Source: Candidatus Omnitrophota bacterium (GTDB lineage Bacteria > Omnitrophota > Omnitrophia > Omnitrophales > Aquincolibacteriaceae). From it: a stretch of 62,592 nucleotides of DNA. The stretch is taken from the NCBI GenBank assembly GCA_903884815.1, contig CAISGE010000057.1:1-62592 (forward strand), read 5' to 3'. Shown here one piece after another: positions 16,741 to 25,895 of the stretch. A program made the position numbers and the translations under genes. The notes under the pieces are model-generated. The model was given only the letters and a program-made list of their open reading frames with translations. It was not told the origin of the DNA and ran no database searches. Within the stretch, counting starts at the first letter, position 1. Every line of letters starts with the position of its first letter.

Positions 16741-16769
16741 ACCCTATACACACCCGGTGTGTATAGGGT
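16741..16769. repeat. Perfect 13-bp inverted repeat between the MFS gene and glgB
   Basis: ACCCTATACACAC and its exact reverse complement are separated by 3 bases (CCG). It starts 2 bp after the MFS stop. There is no T-run on either strand, so it is not a classical intrinsic terminator; it may still end or protect the operon transcript. Confidence 0.75.
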
Positions 16770-16797
16770 CAAAAAGAAGATTAGAAAAAGGGTATCT

Positions 16798-19131
16798 ATG
16801 AGATCACGAAAGAATAAAAAGTCCGCGACCTCTAAGAAGAAGCCTGTGTCACGGAGGGAGAAGAAACCGGCTACGCGTATCCCTGTGGTCCGGAAGAGCT
16901 CTTCCTCTGTTTCCCTGAAACCCCGATGGCCGCTCGCGCATGACGTGATCGAAAAGGTCCTACGCTTTGAGACGGGGGATCCTTTTAAAGTCCTGGGCCC
17001 TCATCTTTCCGGCGATGGTCGTGATGTGATCATCCGCGCGTTCCTTCCGCGGGCCGTTCAGGCCTGGGTTCGTCCGCTCGGAGGCAAAGGTGTACGCACG
17101 CCGATGGTTAAGACCCATCCCGAGGGCCTTTTTCAGTTAGTATTCGAGAAGGCTCATGGGATCTTTCCCTACATACTTGAGACTTGTGATGGCGCGGGCC
17201 TTTTCAAAAAAGTCTCGGATCCCTATGCCTTTTTCCCCGATCATCTCAGCGATTACGACCTTTACCTTATCGGGGAAGGGACCCATCACCGGAGTTACGA
17301 AAAATTCGGAAGTCATCTTTTGACCGTCGCGGGGGTGAGCGGCGTTTTTTTTACGGTTTGGGCACCGAACGCGAAAGCGATCAGCGTGGTCGGAAATTTC
17401 AATCACTGGCTCGAGGGGGCGCATCCGATGGCCCGCCTGCCGCATTCAAGCGTTTGGGGTCTTTTTATTCCCGGCCTTGAGGAAGGGGAAGTCTACAAGC
17501 TCGCGATCCGCTCTTCGGTTGACGGGCAGATCCGGCTCAAGACGGATCCCTACGCGTTCGGCACCGAATTAAGACCCGGGAGTGCCGCGGTGGTGACCCG
17601 CCTGGATAATTATCATTGGTCAGATGAGGCGTGGATGACCCAACGGAAGCAAAAGAATCCTTTGGATGGGCCTATTTCGATCTATGAAGTACATCTGGGT
17701 TCCTGGAAGCGGGAAGAGAAAAACGGTTGGGGATTTTTAAATTACCGGGATCTGGCGCATCAGTTGGTGGAATACGTGAAATTCATGGGCTACACCCACA
17801 TCGAGCTCATGCCTGTGATGGAGCACCCGCTGGATGAATCGTGGGGCTATCAGGTGATCAGCTATTACGCCCCGACGCGCCGTTTCGGCAGTCCGGAAGA
17901 TCTTATGTATCTGGTGGATTATTGCCACACACATGATATCGGCGTGATCCTGGACTGGGTGCCCGCGCATTTCCCTAGGGACGGCCACGGCCTTTTCGAC
18001 TTTGACGGCCGGCAGATCTACGCGTCGGAAAATCTGAAAAGGTCCGAGCAGCGTGAGTGGGGGACGATGGTCTTTGATTTCGGGAAAAAAGAGGTCAGCA
18101 ACTTTCTGATCTCCAACGCCCTTTTCTGGATGGACCGCTATCACGTGGACGGTTTGCGCGTGGACGCGGTGGCGTGCATGCTCTATCTGGATTACGCGCG
18201 AAAGCCGGGGGAATGGGAGCCTAATAAATACGGCGGGCATGAGAATCTTGAGGCGATCGAATTCTTGAAGGAGTTCAACAAGGTCGTTCACGCGACGTTT
18301 CCGGGCGCGCTGACGATCGCGGAAGAATCGACCGCCTGGCCCGGTGTCTCGAGGCCCGTCCACTTGGGGGGACTTGGCTTCAGCATGAAATGGAACATGG
18401 GCTGGATGCATGACACGCTGGAGTATTTTTCCAAGGATCCTCTTTTTAGGAAATACCATCAGGGGGTTTTCCCCCTCATGAACCATTATTCCTTCGCGGA
18501 GAATTTCATCCTCCCTATCTCGCACGATGAGATCGTCTACGGGAAACATTCGCTTCTTGAGAAAATGGTGGGCGATGACTGGCAGAAATTCGCGAATCTC
18601 CGGCTGTTCTTCACCTATCTTTACGCCTTTCCTGGCAAGAAGCTCCTTTTTATGGGGAATGATTTCGCGCAGAGGCGGGAATGGGATTTTAACGGCTCGG
18701 TGGATTGGCATCTGATGCAAGCGCCGCGGCACCGGCGTGTGAATTTTTTGATCCGGGACCTGCACCGTCTGTACCGTGAGAATCCGGCCCTTTATGAAGG
18801 GGATTTTTCGAGTGGGGCCTTTGAATGGATCGATTGCTCGGACGCAGATCACTCGGTCATCAGTTTTCTTCGCTGGTCGCATGATTACAGCCAGGTCATG
18901 ATCTTTGTTTTCAATATGACGCCCGTGATCATGGAGCGGTACCGCGTCGGTGTCCCTCGCTGGGGTTGGTATCAAGAAGTGTTGAACAGTCAGGCCTTTG
19001 ATTATGGCGGTTGCGGGTTGGGGAATCTGGGCGGCGTGCATGCGGAAGACGTTTCGTGGCAGAACCGTCCTCATTCCATCAATCTCCAGATTCCGCCCCT
19101 CGGTGCTCTTATTTTCCGCCTGGCGGCTTAA
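16798..19131 (+). CDS. glgB: 1,4-alpha-glucan branching enzyme, GH13
   Basis: 777 residues. A basic Ser/Lys/Arg-rich extension (about 1-40) precedes the N-terminal beta domain, the CBM48 module (FTVWAPNAKAISVVGNFNHW) and the GH13 barrel. Catalytic residues are present: nucleophile Asp456 (GLRVDAVA), acid/base Glu509 (IAEES) and Asp577 (ISHDE). The enzyme makes alpha-1,6 branches in glycogen. I chose ATG 16798 (AAGGG 7 bases upstream) because upstream codons in this frame run through the MFS gene. The basic tail resembles that of the DUF4912 protein at 60315, which sits next to a second candidate branching enzyme (GH57). Confidence 0.96.
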   Translation: MRSRKNKKSATSKKKPVSRREKKPATRIPVVRKSSSSVSLKPRWPLAHDVIEKVLRFETGDPFKVLGPHLSGDGRDVIIRAFLPRAVQAWVRPLGGKGVRTPMVKTHPEGLFQLVFEKAHGIFPYILETCDGAGLFKKVSDPYAFFPDHLSDYDLYLIGEGTHHRSYEKFGSHLLTVAGVSGVFFTVWAPNAKAISVVGNFNHWLEGAHPMARLPHSSVWGLFIPGLEEGEVYKLAIRSSVDGQIRLKTDPYAFGTELRPGSAAVVTRLDNYHWSDEAWMTQRKQKNPLDGPISIYEVHLGSWKREEKNGWGFLNYRDLAHQLVEYVKFMGYTHIELMPVMEHPLDESWGYQVISYYAPTRRFGSPEDLMYLVDYCHTHDIGVILDWVPAHFPRDGHGLFDFDGRQIYASENLKRSEQREWGTMVFDFGKKEVSNFLISNALFWMDRYHVDGLRVDAVACMLYLDYARKPGEWEPNKYGGHENLEAIEFLKEFNKVVHATFPGALTIAEESTAWPGVSRPVHLGGLGFSMKWNMGWMHDTLEYFSKDPLFRKYHQGVFPLMNHYSFAENFILPISHDEIVYGKHSLLEKMVGDDWQKFANLRLFFTYLYAFPGKKLLFMGNDFAQRREWDFNGSVDWHLMQAPRHRRVNFLIRDLHRLYRENPALYEGDFSSGAFEWIDCSDADHSVISFLRWSHDYSQVMIFVFNMTPVIMERYRVGVPRWGWYQEVLNSQAFDYGGCGLGNLGGVHAEDVSWQNRPHSINLQIPPLGALIFRLAA

Positions 19132-19204
19132 GCTTAGCTGGAATTTTCTTCTACCTCTAATAAGATCAGAAAATGGGATATCTGAGTCTGTGACAACAGA
19201 GATA

Positions 19205-20992
19205 ATGATCGCCGCTTCTTCTGCCGACCTGCCCGTATCGCCTTTTGAAAGACTTCGTGATATGAGATCTCTCCGGATCATTTTTCCCGCAGTACTCATC
19301 CTCGCGATAACGTTTATGGCGTTTACCCCCTGTCTGAAGAACGGGTTTGTCAACGAGTGGGACGATGATCTGTATGTCCGGGGGAACGCGGATATTCAGC
19401 ACTTATCAGTTCAGACCACGGCACGTGTTTTTTCAAGCTTTTACGCGGCCACGTATCTGCCGGTGACGATGCTGAGCTACATGCTGGACCATCAGCTCGG
19501 GGGGCTGGACCCTTTCGGGTATCACCTGACCAATCTGATCTTCCATCTCCTAAATTGCCTGCTCGTATTCTGGCTTGTCGGGATGCTTTCCCGGAACATA
19601 CTTGTTTCGTTCATCACGGCCCTTTTATTCGGGGTCCATCCGTTGCATGTGGAATCCGTCGCGTGGATCAGCGAGCGAAAAGATGTCCTTTACGCAGCCT
19701 TCTTTCTCCTTTCCATGATCAGCTATTGCTATTATTTGAAAACTCGGAAGAGAGGCAGGTCTTATTGGCTGGCGGTGGTTTTCTTTGCGCTTTCCCTTTT
19801 GTCGAAAGCTATGGCGATTACCATGCCCCTCCTGCTGCTTCTCACCGATTATTTATCTGGAAGACCGCGTGAGCGCGGGGTGGCCACCGACAAGATTCCT
19901 TTCTTCTCTCTTGCCCTCTGTGTGGGGTTGGTCGGTTTTTTCGGTCAGGTTCCGGCGATGCGGACCGGACATGTGCTGAGTTTTTTTGAAAAGTGCCTTT
20001 GCCCGTCCTATGCCTGCCTCTTTTATCTGGGCAAGATCCTGTGGCCTACGAAACTTTCCTGCTATTATCCGTTCACGGGGATCAAAGATCTTCCGGTTTA
20101 TTTGTTTTCGCTTGGGGGATGGCTCGCTCTTCTCGTTTTAACCCTTCGTTCGGCCACGCGCACCCGAAAGGTCGTTTTCGGTGTTTTCTTTTTTTTAATC
20201 ACGCTTCTTCCCGTGCTGCAGTTCGTTCAGATGGGGCTGGCGATCGTGGCGGACCGTTACGTGTATTTGGCTTCGTTGGGGATTTTTTATCTAATCGCCG
20301 AAGGGATCGTCTGGGCTTATGGAAAGGTTGCTCAAAAGGATCGCTGGCTGGGGGCTTGTTCCCTGGCTGTTTTTTTGATTCCCATGATCGGTATTTGTTC
20401 GGTCCTGACCTGGGATCGCTGCGCGGTTTGGAAGGACGGTCTGACGCTATGGAACGATGCTTTGAAGAATTATCCCAGCGCGCCGGCCTACAGTCAGCGT
20501 GGACTATGGTTCGTCGGGGTGGGGGAACCCAGAGAGGCGCGCAAGGATTTTGAACGGGCTGTTGCGGCGGACCCTTCTTTTGTAAATCCCTATCTCAACC
20601 TCGGGATCCTGACTAAAAAATCGGGCAAATATGTCGAGGCTATCGCCCAGTTCGAGAAAGTGCTGGCTTTGGACCCGCGGAATGCGGAAGCTTATTTCAA
20701 TATCGGACATGTTTATGTCCTTCTGGGGCGGATCTCAGAAGCGGCGCTGTATTATGAGAAAGTCCTCCAAATAAAACCCGATCATGCCTTGTGCTGCTAT
20801 GCCTATGGCTTGGTGCTCGATGTGATGGGGAAAAAAGAGGATGCCGTGCGGTGGGTCAAACGGGCGATTGAACTCAGTCCGGGGGATGTGTCGTCCTCTC
20901 AGACGCTTGCCCGTCTTTATGCGGAAATGGGCCGGGAGAAAGAGCGACCGGATTTGTATCAAACGCCCGTGCATAACGGCACGGGGCATTGA
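19205..20992 (+). CDS. TMTC-like polytopic membrane protein with C-terminal TPR repeats
   Basis: About 595 residues. The membrane half begins with FTPCLKNGFVNEWDDDLYV and carries GVHPLHVESVAWISERKDVLYAAFF, the signature of the DUF1736/TMTC group (GT-C-like fold, O-mannosyltransferase relatives). Around ten membrane helices follow. From residue about 440, tetratricopeptide repeats appear (AYSQRGLWFVGVGEPREARKD, then NLGILTKKSGKYVEAIAQFEKVLALDP). Such proteins are frequent in Omnitrophota and related phyla and may glycosylate exported proteins; that is inference. ATG 19205 and ATG 19262 are both possible starts and neither has a strong ribosome-binding site. Confidence 0.8.
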   Translation: MIAASSADLPVSPFERLRDMRSLRIIFPAVLILAITFMAFTPCLKNGFVNEWDDDLYVRGNADIQHLSVQTTARVFSSFYAATYLPVTMLSYMLDHQLGGLDPFGYHLTNLIFHLLNCLLVFWLVGMLSRNILVSFITALLFGVHPLHVESVAWISERKDVLYAAFFLLSMISYCYYLKTRKRGRSYWLAVVFFALSLLSKAMAITMPLLLLLTDYLSGRPRERGVATDKIPFFSLALCVGLVGFFGQVPAMRTGHVLSFFEKCLCPSYACLFYLGKILWPTKLSCYYPFTGIKDLPVYLFSLGGWLALLVLTLRSATRTRKVVFGVFFFLITLLPVLQFVQMGLAIVADRYVYLASLGIFYLIAEGIVWAYGKVAQKDRWLGACSLAVFLIPMIGICSVLTWDRCAVWKDGLTLWNDALKNYPSAPAYSQRGLWFVGVGEPREARKDFERAVAADPSFVNPYLNLGILTKKSGKYVEAIAQFEKVLALDPRNAEAYFNIGHVYVLLGRISEAALYYEKVLQIKPDHALCCYAYGLVLDVMGKKEDAVRWVKRAIELSPGDVSSSQTLARLYAEMGREKERPDLYQTPVHNGTGH

Positions 20993-21028
20993 AATCCTTC
21001 CGGGACTTGTTTCCGTCGAAATAAATTC

Positions 21029-21058
21029 TTGTGCGTAATGAAGATTCCCAAGTATAAT
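21029..21058 (+). promoter_or_regulatory. Promoter of the cobalamin uptake operon
   Basis: TTGTGC (21029-21034), 18 bp, perfect TATAAT (21053-21058). It lies about 80 bp upstream of the B12 riboswitch. Confidence 0.65.
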
Positions 21059-21140
21059 CCCGTCGTTGTTCTCGATGGACTTGAATTTTGAAGCCCATCG
21101 CCCTGAGCGAAAGCGAAGGGTTTCTTTGAAAGTATTAGGT

Positions 21141-21300
21141 GACAGATATTGGGAAGAGGGATCCCGCCGCAATTCGGCGGGAGACTCCACGGTGCCGCCG
21201 CTGTCGGTAAGGACGAAAGCGAATTGCCACTGCCTCAGAAGACGAGGTGGGAAGGCTCGCAAGTAGGTTAATACTTACCTAGTCAGAATATCAACCTGTC
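21141..21300 (+). promoter_or_regulatory. Cobalamin (B12) riboswitch
   Basis: The conserved core CACGGTGCCGCCGCTGT (21188-21204) and the B12-box-like segment AGTCAGAATATCAACCTG (21281-21298) are both present. The closing helix is GACAG (21141) with CTGTC (21300), continued by GATATT with AATATC. A GC-rich hairpin (CCCGCCG/CGGCGGG) lies between. The terminator downstream indicates control by premature termination: cobalamin bound, operon off. The family assignment is from motif order; a covariance-model search would settle exact borders. Confidence 0.92.
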
Positions 21301-21352
21301 GCTTCAACTCTACCAGCAGTTCATGCCTCCGTGCAGAGGTCAAGATAAGGTC

Positions 21353-21390
21353 ACCCTTTCTTGCCCCTTTGAGGCAGAAAGGGTTTTTTT
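21353..21390 (+). terminator. Riboswitch-controlled intrinsic terminator
   Basis: Stem ACCCTTTCTTGCC against GGCAGAAAGGGT with a short loop, followed by seven or eight T. The 3' arm also contains AAAGGG, 7 bases before the GTG start of btuB, so the stem would hide the ribosome-binding site as well. Confidence 0.92.
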
Positions 21391-23523
21391 GTGTCCACGA
21401 ATCAAAAAGTCCGGAGCGAGCAACTTCGGAAGATCAGTGTTCTCATACTCGCCATTTGTTTCCTCAATATCGCCTGGAGCTGGCCGTTCTCTAAAGATCG
21501 CGCAACGGGCAACGCTCAACGCACAACGGAAGAAGAACAGTCGGCGCCGTCTGTCGACACTACCGCCTCAACGAATTCCGATTCGAATGCCGAAGTCAAA
21601 GGGCCGCCTCGGGCCGTGGCTGCCGATGTGACGGTACTTGAGGTCACCCGGACGCAAGACACCACAGCGGACGTGACGCGAAGTATTTCGGTCATCGATC
21701 AGGAAGACATCAAGAACTCCACCGCAAAATATGTTCCGGAGCTTCTGAAGTCTAAAGCAGGGATCACTGTGGCCAATACCACCGGAAATCCCAAAGGAAT
21801 GATCGTGGATATCCGTGGTTTTGGGGACACGGCCAGCCGCAATGTGCTGGTTCTTGTCGACGGCCGCCGGACCAATCCTATGGATATTTCAGGCCCCGAT
21901 TGGGCCGCCATTCCGCTTGAGACGGTGGAGCGCGTGGAGATCATCCGCGGGCCTTCTTCGGTGCTCTACGGTGATAATGCCGCGGGTGGTGTGGTTAATA
22001 TCGTGACAAAGAAAGCCGGGGCAGGGGTCCATGCCAAGGCCGAGACTGAAGTCGGACTTCATCAATACAAGCGCACGGGGGCTACGGTTTCCGGTGCGAA
22101 CGACTGGTCGAACGGTCTTTTCCATTATGAAAACACGCAGGACGATGGGTGGCGTAACAATACTCAATATTGGGCCAATGACTGGTTCGGGAAATTCGGC
22201 GTTGGCCCGTTCATGGGGGCGGGCGTGAATTTTACGGCAGGACACCATCGCGATCGCTCCGGATTGCCAGGGCCCCTTTCGACGGCCGATATGAACAGTC
22301 TTGGGCGGGAGGGCAGTAAGTTTTCGAAAGATCACACCTGGAGTGAGGAAACATATTTTACCGCAGACCCCGAATGGAAATTCGAGATTGGCGAGAACGG
22401 ATTTACGCTTTCCGGCTTTAATTCGTTCCAGCGAAAATTGAGCAAGGCAGATTATGTTTCTATGTCGAGCAGTGCGCAGAACAATTTAGACTCTTATGAA
22501 TTTCAGCCTAAGATAATCTGGGCGAGGCCGCTCACCGATTGGCTGACGAGCAAGCTAACTACGGGTTTGGACTTCTTTTCAGGAACGAATGACGTTAAAA
22601 ACGTTGGTTGGGGGACAAAATTTGCGACTATTACAAAAAAGTCGCTGGATGTTTACCTTATCGAAAATCTCTCGGCCTGGGATAAGCTTCTGTTGAATAT
22701 GGGCTTTCGTGGGGGGTGGGCCAAGTATAGTTTTGACCAAACGGGGGATACGACGAATTTTGATACCGCAGGTATGAGAAATGCCTCTTTTGATTTTGGT
22801 ATTGGCTATAAAATATTTGAAAGGTCGCTTGCCTATTTTGACGTTTCTCGATCTTTCCGTATGCCTGCGACGGACGAGTTTTATAGCACCTTTGGGGCTG
22901 GCCTTAATGCGGGTCTCCAGCAACAGCAAGAGATGGATTACGAGCTGGGTCTCCGGGATAACACGTTCAAACCTTTGGAATTGGCGGGGAATCTTTTTCT
23001 GTCAGATATCAAAGACGAAATCTATGTGGATCCCTTTACTGGCGATAATTCCAACTACGATTCGATGACGCGGCGCTACGGGGTTGAGACCGAATCTTCG
23101 CTCAGGTTGTTCGAGAAGCGTTGGTATAACGCCAAGCCGTTCTTCAACTTGACAGTCCAGAAGCCTTATTTTAAAGGCGGCCCTACCGCAAATAAAACAA
23201 TTCCGCTTGTACCGACTTTTAAGTACTCGACGGGCGTTGTCGCGGAACCGATTAAAGGTCTTACGATTTCCACTGAATTAAATCATTTAGGCCAGCAGTT
23301 TGCGATCAACGATCAGGCAAACGAGTCGCCGGAGCTCAAAGGATTTACAGTGACGGATATGAAGGTTCGCTATAACTGGCGGTGGGCGACGGCCTGGATC
23401 TCGCTGACGAATCTTTTTAACAAAAAATATTCAGAATACAGCGTTTCCTACGGCCCAGGTACAGATTACTATTACCCGGCCCAGGGTCGAAACTTGGTAA
23501 CGGGTTTTTCATTGGAGTATTAG
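21391..23523 (+). CDS. btuB: TonB-dependent outer-membrane receptor, BtuB-like (cobalamin)
   Basis: 710 residues. After an N-terminal signal-like segment (about 15-32) come a spacer with a heptad-repeat insert (NAQRTTEEE), a TonB-box-like strand DVTVLEVTRTQ, the plug domain (SISVIDQEDIKN, DIRGFGDTASRNVLVLVDGRR, VERVEIIRGPSSVLYGDNAAGGVVNIVTKK) and a beta barrel ending in aromatic FSLEY. Cobalamin as substrate is inferred from the riboswitch and from the btuFCD neighbours. Start: GTG at 21391 is the only in-frame start before the signal segment; its Shine-Dalgarno is in the terminator stem. Confidence 0.92.
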   Translation: MSTNQKVRSEQLRKISVLILAICFLNIAWSWPFSKDRATGNAQRTTEEEQSAPSVDTTASTNSDSNAEVKGPPRAVAADVTVLEVTRTQDTTADVTRSISVIDQEDIKNSTAKYVPELLKSKAGITVANTTGNPKGMIVDIRGFGDTASRNVLVLVDGRRTNPMDISGPDWAAIPLETVERVEIIRGPSSVLYGDNAAGGVVNIVTKKAGAGVHAKAETEVGLHQYKRTGATVSGANDWSNGLFHYENTQDDGWRNNTQYWANDWFGKFGVGPFMGAGVNFTAGHHRDRSGLPGPLSTADMNSLGREGSKFSKDHTWSEETYFTADPEWKFEIGENGFTLSGFNSFQRKLSKADYVSMSSSAQNNLDSYEFQPKIIWARPLTDWLTSKLTTGLDFFSGTNDVKNVGWGTKFATITKKSLDVYLIENLSAWDKLLLNMGFRGGWAKYSFDQTGDTTNFDTAGMRNASFDFGIGYKIFERSLAYFDVSRSFRMPATDEFYSTFGAGLNAGLQQQQEMDYELGLRDNTFKPLELAGNLFLSDIKDEIYVDPFTGDNSNYDSMTRRYGVETESSLRLFEKRWYNAKPFFNLTVQKPYFKGGPTANKTIPLVPTFKYSTGVVAEPIKGLTISTELNHLGQQFAINDQANESPELKGFTVTDMKVRYNWRWATAWISLTNLFNKKYSEYSVSYGPGTDYYYPAQGRNLVTGFSLEY
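21501..21529. repeat. 7-bp repeat array inside btuB, CAACG family
   Basis: Four units, CGCAACG, GGCAACG, CTCAACG, CACAACG, in frame with btuB. They encode ATGNAQRTT-like residues between the signal segment and the plug domain. Close relatives occur at 26661-26680 and 29114-29148. Confidence 0.8.
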
Positions 23524-23524
23524 G

Positions 23525-24031
23525 ATGCTGAGGAAAGCATTTAAGAAAGAAATGAGAGTTTTTATGATCGAGGTCATCGCGTTAGTGCTGCTGACGGTCT
23601 GCGTTTGCTTGCCTGGTCTTTATGCGCAGGAGGCGGCGAATCCTGTGATGCCGTCCTCAGAGGTGAAACGGGAAATTTCACGCGGTGTTTCTTTGAGGGA
23701 CAGGCAAGCATTTAATGCCAGTCCCCTAAAATCGCCTAGCCAGGAGGCTTTACCGTTTCCCGTTCTGATGCCGAAGGCGATTGTCTATCCCCGGAAGGCC
23801 GTTCGCAGGGGGTGGGAAGGGCAGGCCGTGGTTGCCGCGGAAGTTCTTCCGGACGGTTCCGTGGGTCGGACGGCGCTTACGAAAACTTCCGGGCATGAAG
23901 TGTTGGACAAAGCTGCCGAGGAGGCGATCCGTTCCTGGAAATTTGAGACAGATTCTGAAAAGGGTAAATCCGTTCCGCAATTTGTGGATATTCCTGTCAC
24001 GTTCAAGCTCCAGGAAGAGGATCGATCTTGA
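23525..24031 (+). CDS. TonB C-terminal domain protein, dedicated to the B12 receptor
   Basis: 168 residues with one N-terminal hydrophobic segment (about 14-34) and a TonB C-terminal domain: YPRKAVRRGWEGQAVVAAEVLPDGSV, TSGHEVLDKAAEEAIRSWKF. The usual long Pro-rich periplasmic spacer is replaced by about 45 residues, so reach across the periplasm would be short. No exbB or exbD is nearby; these must be encoded elsewhere. The gene starts one base after btuB (GGAG 7 bases upstream) and overlaps btuF by 4 bases. Confidence 0.87.
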   Translation: MLRKAFKKEMRVFMIEVIALVLLTVCVCLPGLYAQEAANPVMPSSEVKREISRGVSLRDRQAFNASPLKSPSQEALPFPVLMPKAIVYPRKAVRRGWEGQAVVAAEVLPDGSVGRTALTKTSGHEVLDKAAEEAIRSWKFETDSEKGKSVPQFVDIPVTFKLQEEDRS

Positions 24032-24900
24032 TTTCTGCAAGAGGGAAGCTTTCGTTTTTTGCTATATTCTTTGTGCTTTTCGCTTTAACGTCGCCGGTTA
24101 TCGTTGCGGCGGATTTAGAAACGCCGTACGCCGTACCCCGTACGCCGTACCCCAAAAAAATTGTCTCCATCAATCTCTGCACGGACGAGTTGCTGCTAGA
24201 GCTGGTGGGGCCGGAGAGGGTTGCGGCGGTGACGAAATTCAGCACCGATGCCGAGGTCTCGACGGTCGCGGCGCAGGCCAAGGGGATTTCTCAAACTCAG
24301 GGCGACATTGAACATGTGCTCGCCTTCGGGCCGGATATGCTCCTGAGCGGGCACTTCAGCAATAAAGAAACGATCAAGTTCTTTGAGAAGTCCGGTGTCC
24401 CCGTGCTGATCTTTAAGTTACCCAAGAGTTTTGAGGATATTTACGAGGCTTTACGGCGGCTTGCAATCGCGGTGGGTGAGATGGAGAAAGGCGAGGCGAT
24501 CATCGGGAAGATGCAGACGGAGTTGGCCGGTTTTAAAAAAATCTCTTTGCCGCAGCGTGCCGTGTTTTTTCAGAGCGACAACTATGTTCCTGGCGTGGGG
24601 ACGTTCGAGAACGCCGTCATGGAAGCCGCGGGCCTGCGGAATGTCGCGGTGGAACTCGGGATCAAGGATTACGGAAGAATGGGTCTCGAGGAATTGATCC
24701 GGGCCAAGCCCGATGTGATCATTTTTTCGAGTGAGCAGAAGAAAACAAAAACGGTTCGAGGTGAGGTATTGGACCATCCCGCGCTCAAAAAGGCGCTGCC
24801 TCATGTAAAGACGGTGACGATCCCGACGCTTTATCTTAATTGCGGGTCACCCGATTCGGTAAAAGCGGTGAAGCTTCTTGTTCAGGAGATCAATTCATGA
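24028..24900 (+). CDS. btuF: Cobalamin-binding periplasmic protein BtuF
   Basis: 290 residues. Signal peptide of about 27 residues, then a heptad-encoded insert (ETPYAVPRTPYP, residues about 32-43), then a class III substrate-binding fold: KKIVSINLCTDELLLEL, FGPDMLLSG, a helical linker and YGRMGLEELIRAKPDVIIF. It hands cobalamin to BtuCD. Start: TTG at 24028 with GGAAGAGG about 9 bases upstream, overlapping the stop of the TonB-like gene (TTGA). Confidence 0.92.
   Translation: MISARGKLSFFAIFFVLFALTSPVIVAADLETPYAVPRTPYPKKIVSINLCTDELLLELVGPERVAAVTKFSTDAEVSTVAAQAKGISQTQGDIEHVLAFGPDMLLSGHFSNKETIKFFEKSGVPVLIFKLPKSFEDIYEALRRLAIAVGEMEKGEAIIGKMQTELAGFKKISLPQRAVFFQSDNYVPGVGTFENAVMEAAGLRNVAVELGIKDYGRMGLEELIRAKPDVIIFSSEQKKTKTVRGEVLDHPALKKALPHVKTVTIPTLYLNCGSPDSVKAVKLLVQEINS
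24121..24153. repeat. 7-bp repeat array inside btuF, ACGCCGT family
   Basis: Units ACGCCGT, ACGCCGT, ACCCCGT, ACGCCGT, ACCCC, in frame with btuF between the signal peptide and the first beta strand. Translated as PYAVPRTPYP, nearly the same peptide as the arrays in the giant gene at 28274 and 28600. Confidence 0.85.
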
Positions 24901-25895
24901 AGACCCAGGTTAAAGAGACTCCCGCTTGGCTGCTTTATTCTATCCTTGGAGGGCTTTTGTGCGCGGCATTCTTCGCGTCGGTCAGTCTTGGGACTCTAAA
25001 ATTCCGCCTCTGGGAAGCCATTCTCCATCCCTCCTCCGAACTTTCATTCATCTTCTGGGACATCCGTCTGCCGCGCGCGATCCTTGGGCTGATCGTCGGT
25101 GCGACGCTGGGGCTTGCGGGGGCGGCGATGCAGGGATTTCTTAGGAATCCGCTGGCGGAACCCGGTATTCTTGGTGTGACGGGCGGCGCCGCGCTCGGTG
25201 CCGTTGCTGTTTTTTACACCGGACTTGTGACGCTTTTTCCCATGATGCTTCCCGTGGGCGGATTTCTGGGCGCGTTTGTCTCCGTCCTTCTCCTTTACCT
25301 CTTTGCGGGAACTCTTGCGAGCGTCCAGACACTGATCCTGGCAGGGGTGGCGATCAACGTGATCGCGTTCGCGGGTACTTCTCTCATGTTGAATCTCGTC
25401 AAAGACCCTTACGCGGTGCTGGATATTGTATTTTGGCAGATGGGCTCACTCGCGGACCGGAGCTTTCAGCACGTGTTCCTGATCCTGCCTTTCGTGATCG
25501 CTGGCTGGTGCCTGCTTCTCTGGGACGGTCGCGCGCTGGAGGCCCTGAGCCTCGGCGAAGAAACGGCAGCGAGTCTCGGGATCTCCCTGCGGGCGCTTCG
25601 CGTCAGGATCGTGCTCGGGACAGCGCTCTGTGTCGGCGCCTCGATCGCGGTGTGCGGCAGTATTGGTTTCGTGGGGCTCATCGTCCCGCATCTTTTGCGG
25701 CCTTTCGTGGGATACAGGCCTGGGAAACTTCTTGCCGTGAGCGCTCTCGGCGGCGCGATCCTGCTTTTAGCCTCGGATGTTGCCGTGCGGATGATCCCGT
25801 CGCTTGTGGAGTTGAAGCTCGGCGTTGTGACGTCGCTACTGGGCGCGCCGTTCTTTCTTCTCCTGATCTTCCGGATGCGGAGAAAAATGTTATGA
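24897..25895 (+). CDS. btuC: Cobalamin ABC transporter permease BtuC (FecCD family)
   Basis: 332 residues with about ten membrane helices. FecCD family motifs: IRLPRAILGLIVGATLGLAGAAMQGFLRNPLAEPGILGV near residues 55-95 (several consecutive helices), and SIGFVGLIVPHLLRPFVG near 265. ATG 24897 overlaps the btuF stop by 4 bases (ATGA), showing coupling. It forms the membrane channel with BtuD. Confidence 0.94.
   Translation: MKTQVKETPAWLLYSILGGLLCAAFFASVSLGTLKFRLWEAILHPSSELSFIFWDIRLPRAILGLIVGATLGLAGAAMQGFLRNPLAEPGILGVTGGAALGAVAVFYTGLVTLFPMMLPVGGFLGAFVSVLLLYLFAGTLASVQTLILAGVAINVIAFAGTSLMLNLVKDPYAVLDIVFWQMGSLADRSFQHVFLILPFVIAGWCLLLWDGRALEALSLGEETAASLGISLRALRVRIVLGTALCVGASIAVCGSIGFVGLIVPHLLRPFVGYRPGKLLAVSALGGAILLLASDVAVRMIPSLVELKLGVVTSLLGAPFFLLLIFRMRRKML

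Larger units (their letters stand above)
20993..21390 (+). other. Long leader region of the B12 operon
   Basis: This 398-bp gap holds the promoter (21029-21058), a small hairpin with arms CCCT and AGGG around 21101-21120, the cobalamin riboswitch (about 21141-21300) and an intrinsic terminator (21353-21390). No small gene is visible. Confidence 0.8.

Noticed and set aside
16741..16769. Intrinsic terminator after the MFS gene
   Set aside because: The perfect hairpin lacks a T-run on both strands, so I list it as a palindromic repeat only.
17737..19353. 538-codon minus-strand frame over glgB and the next gene
   Set aside because: Shadow of glgB; catalytic motifs are all in the plus-strand frame.
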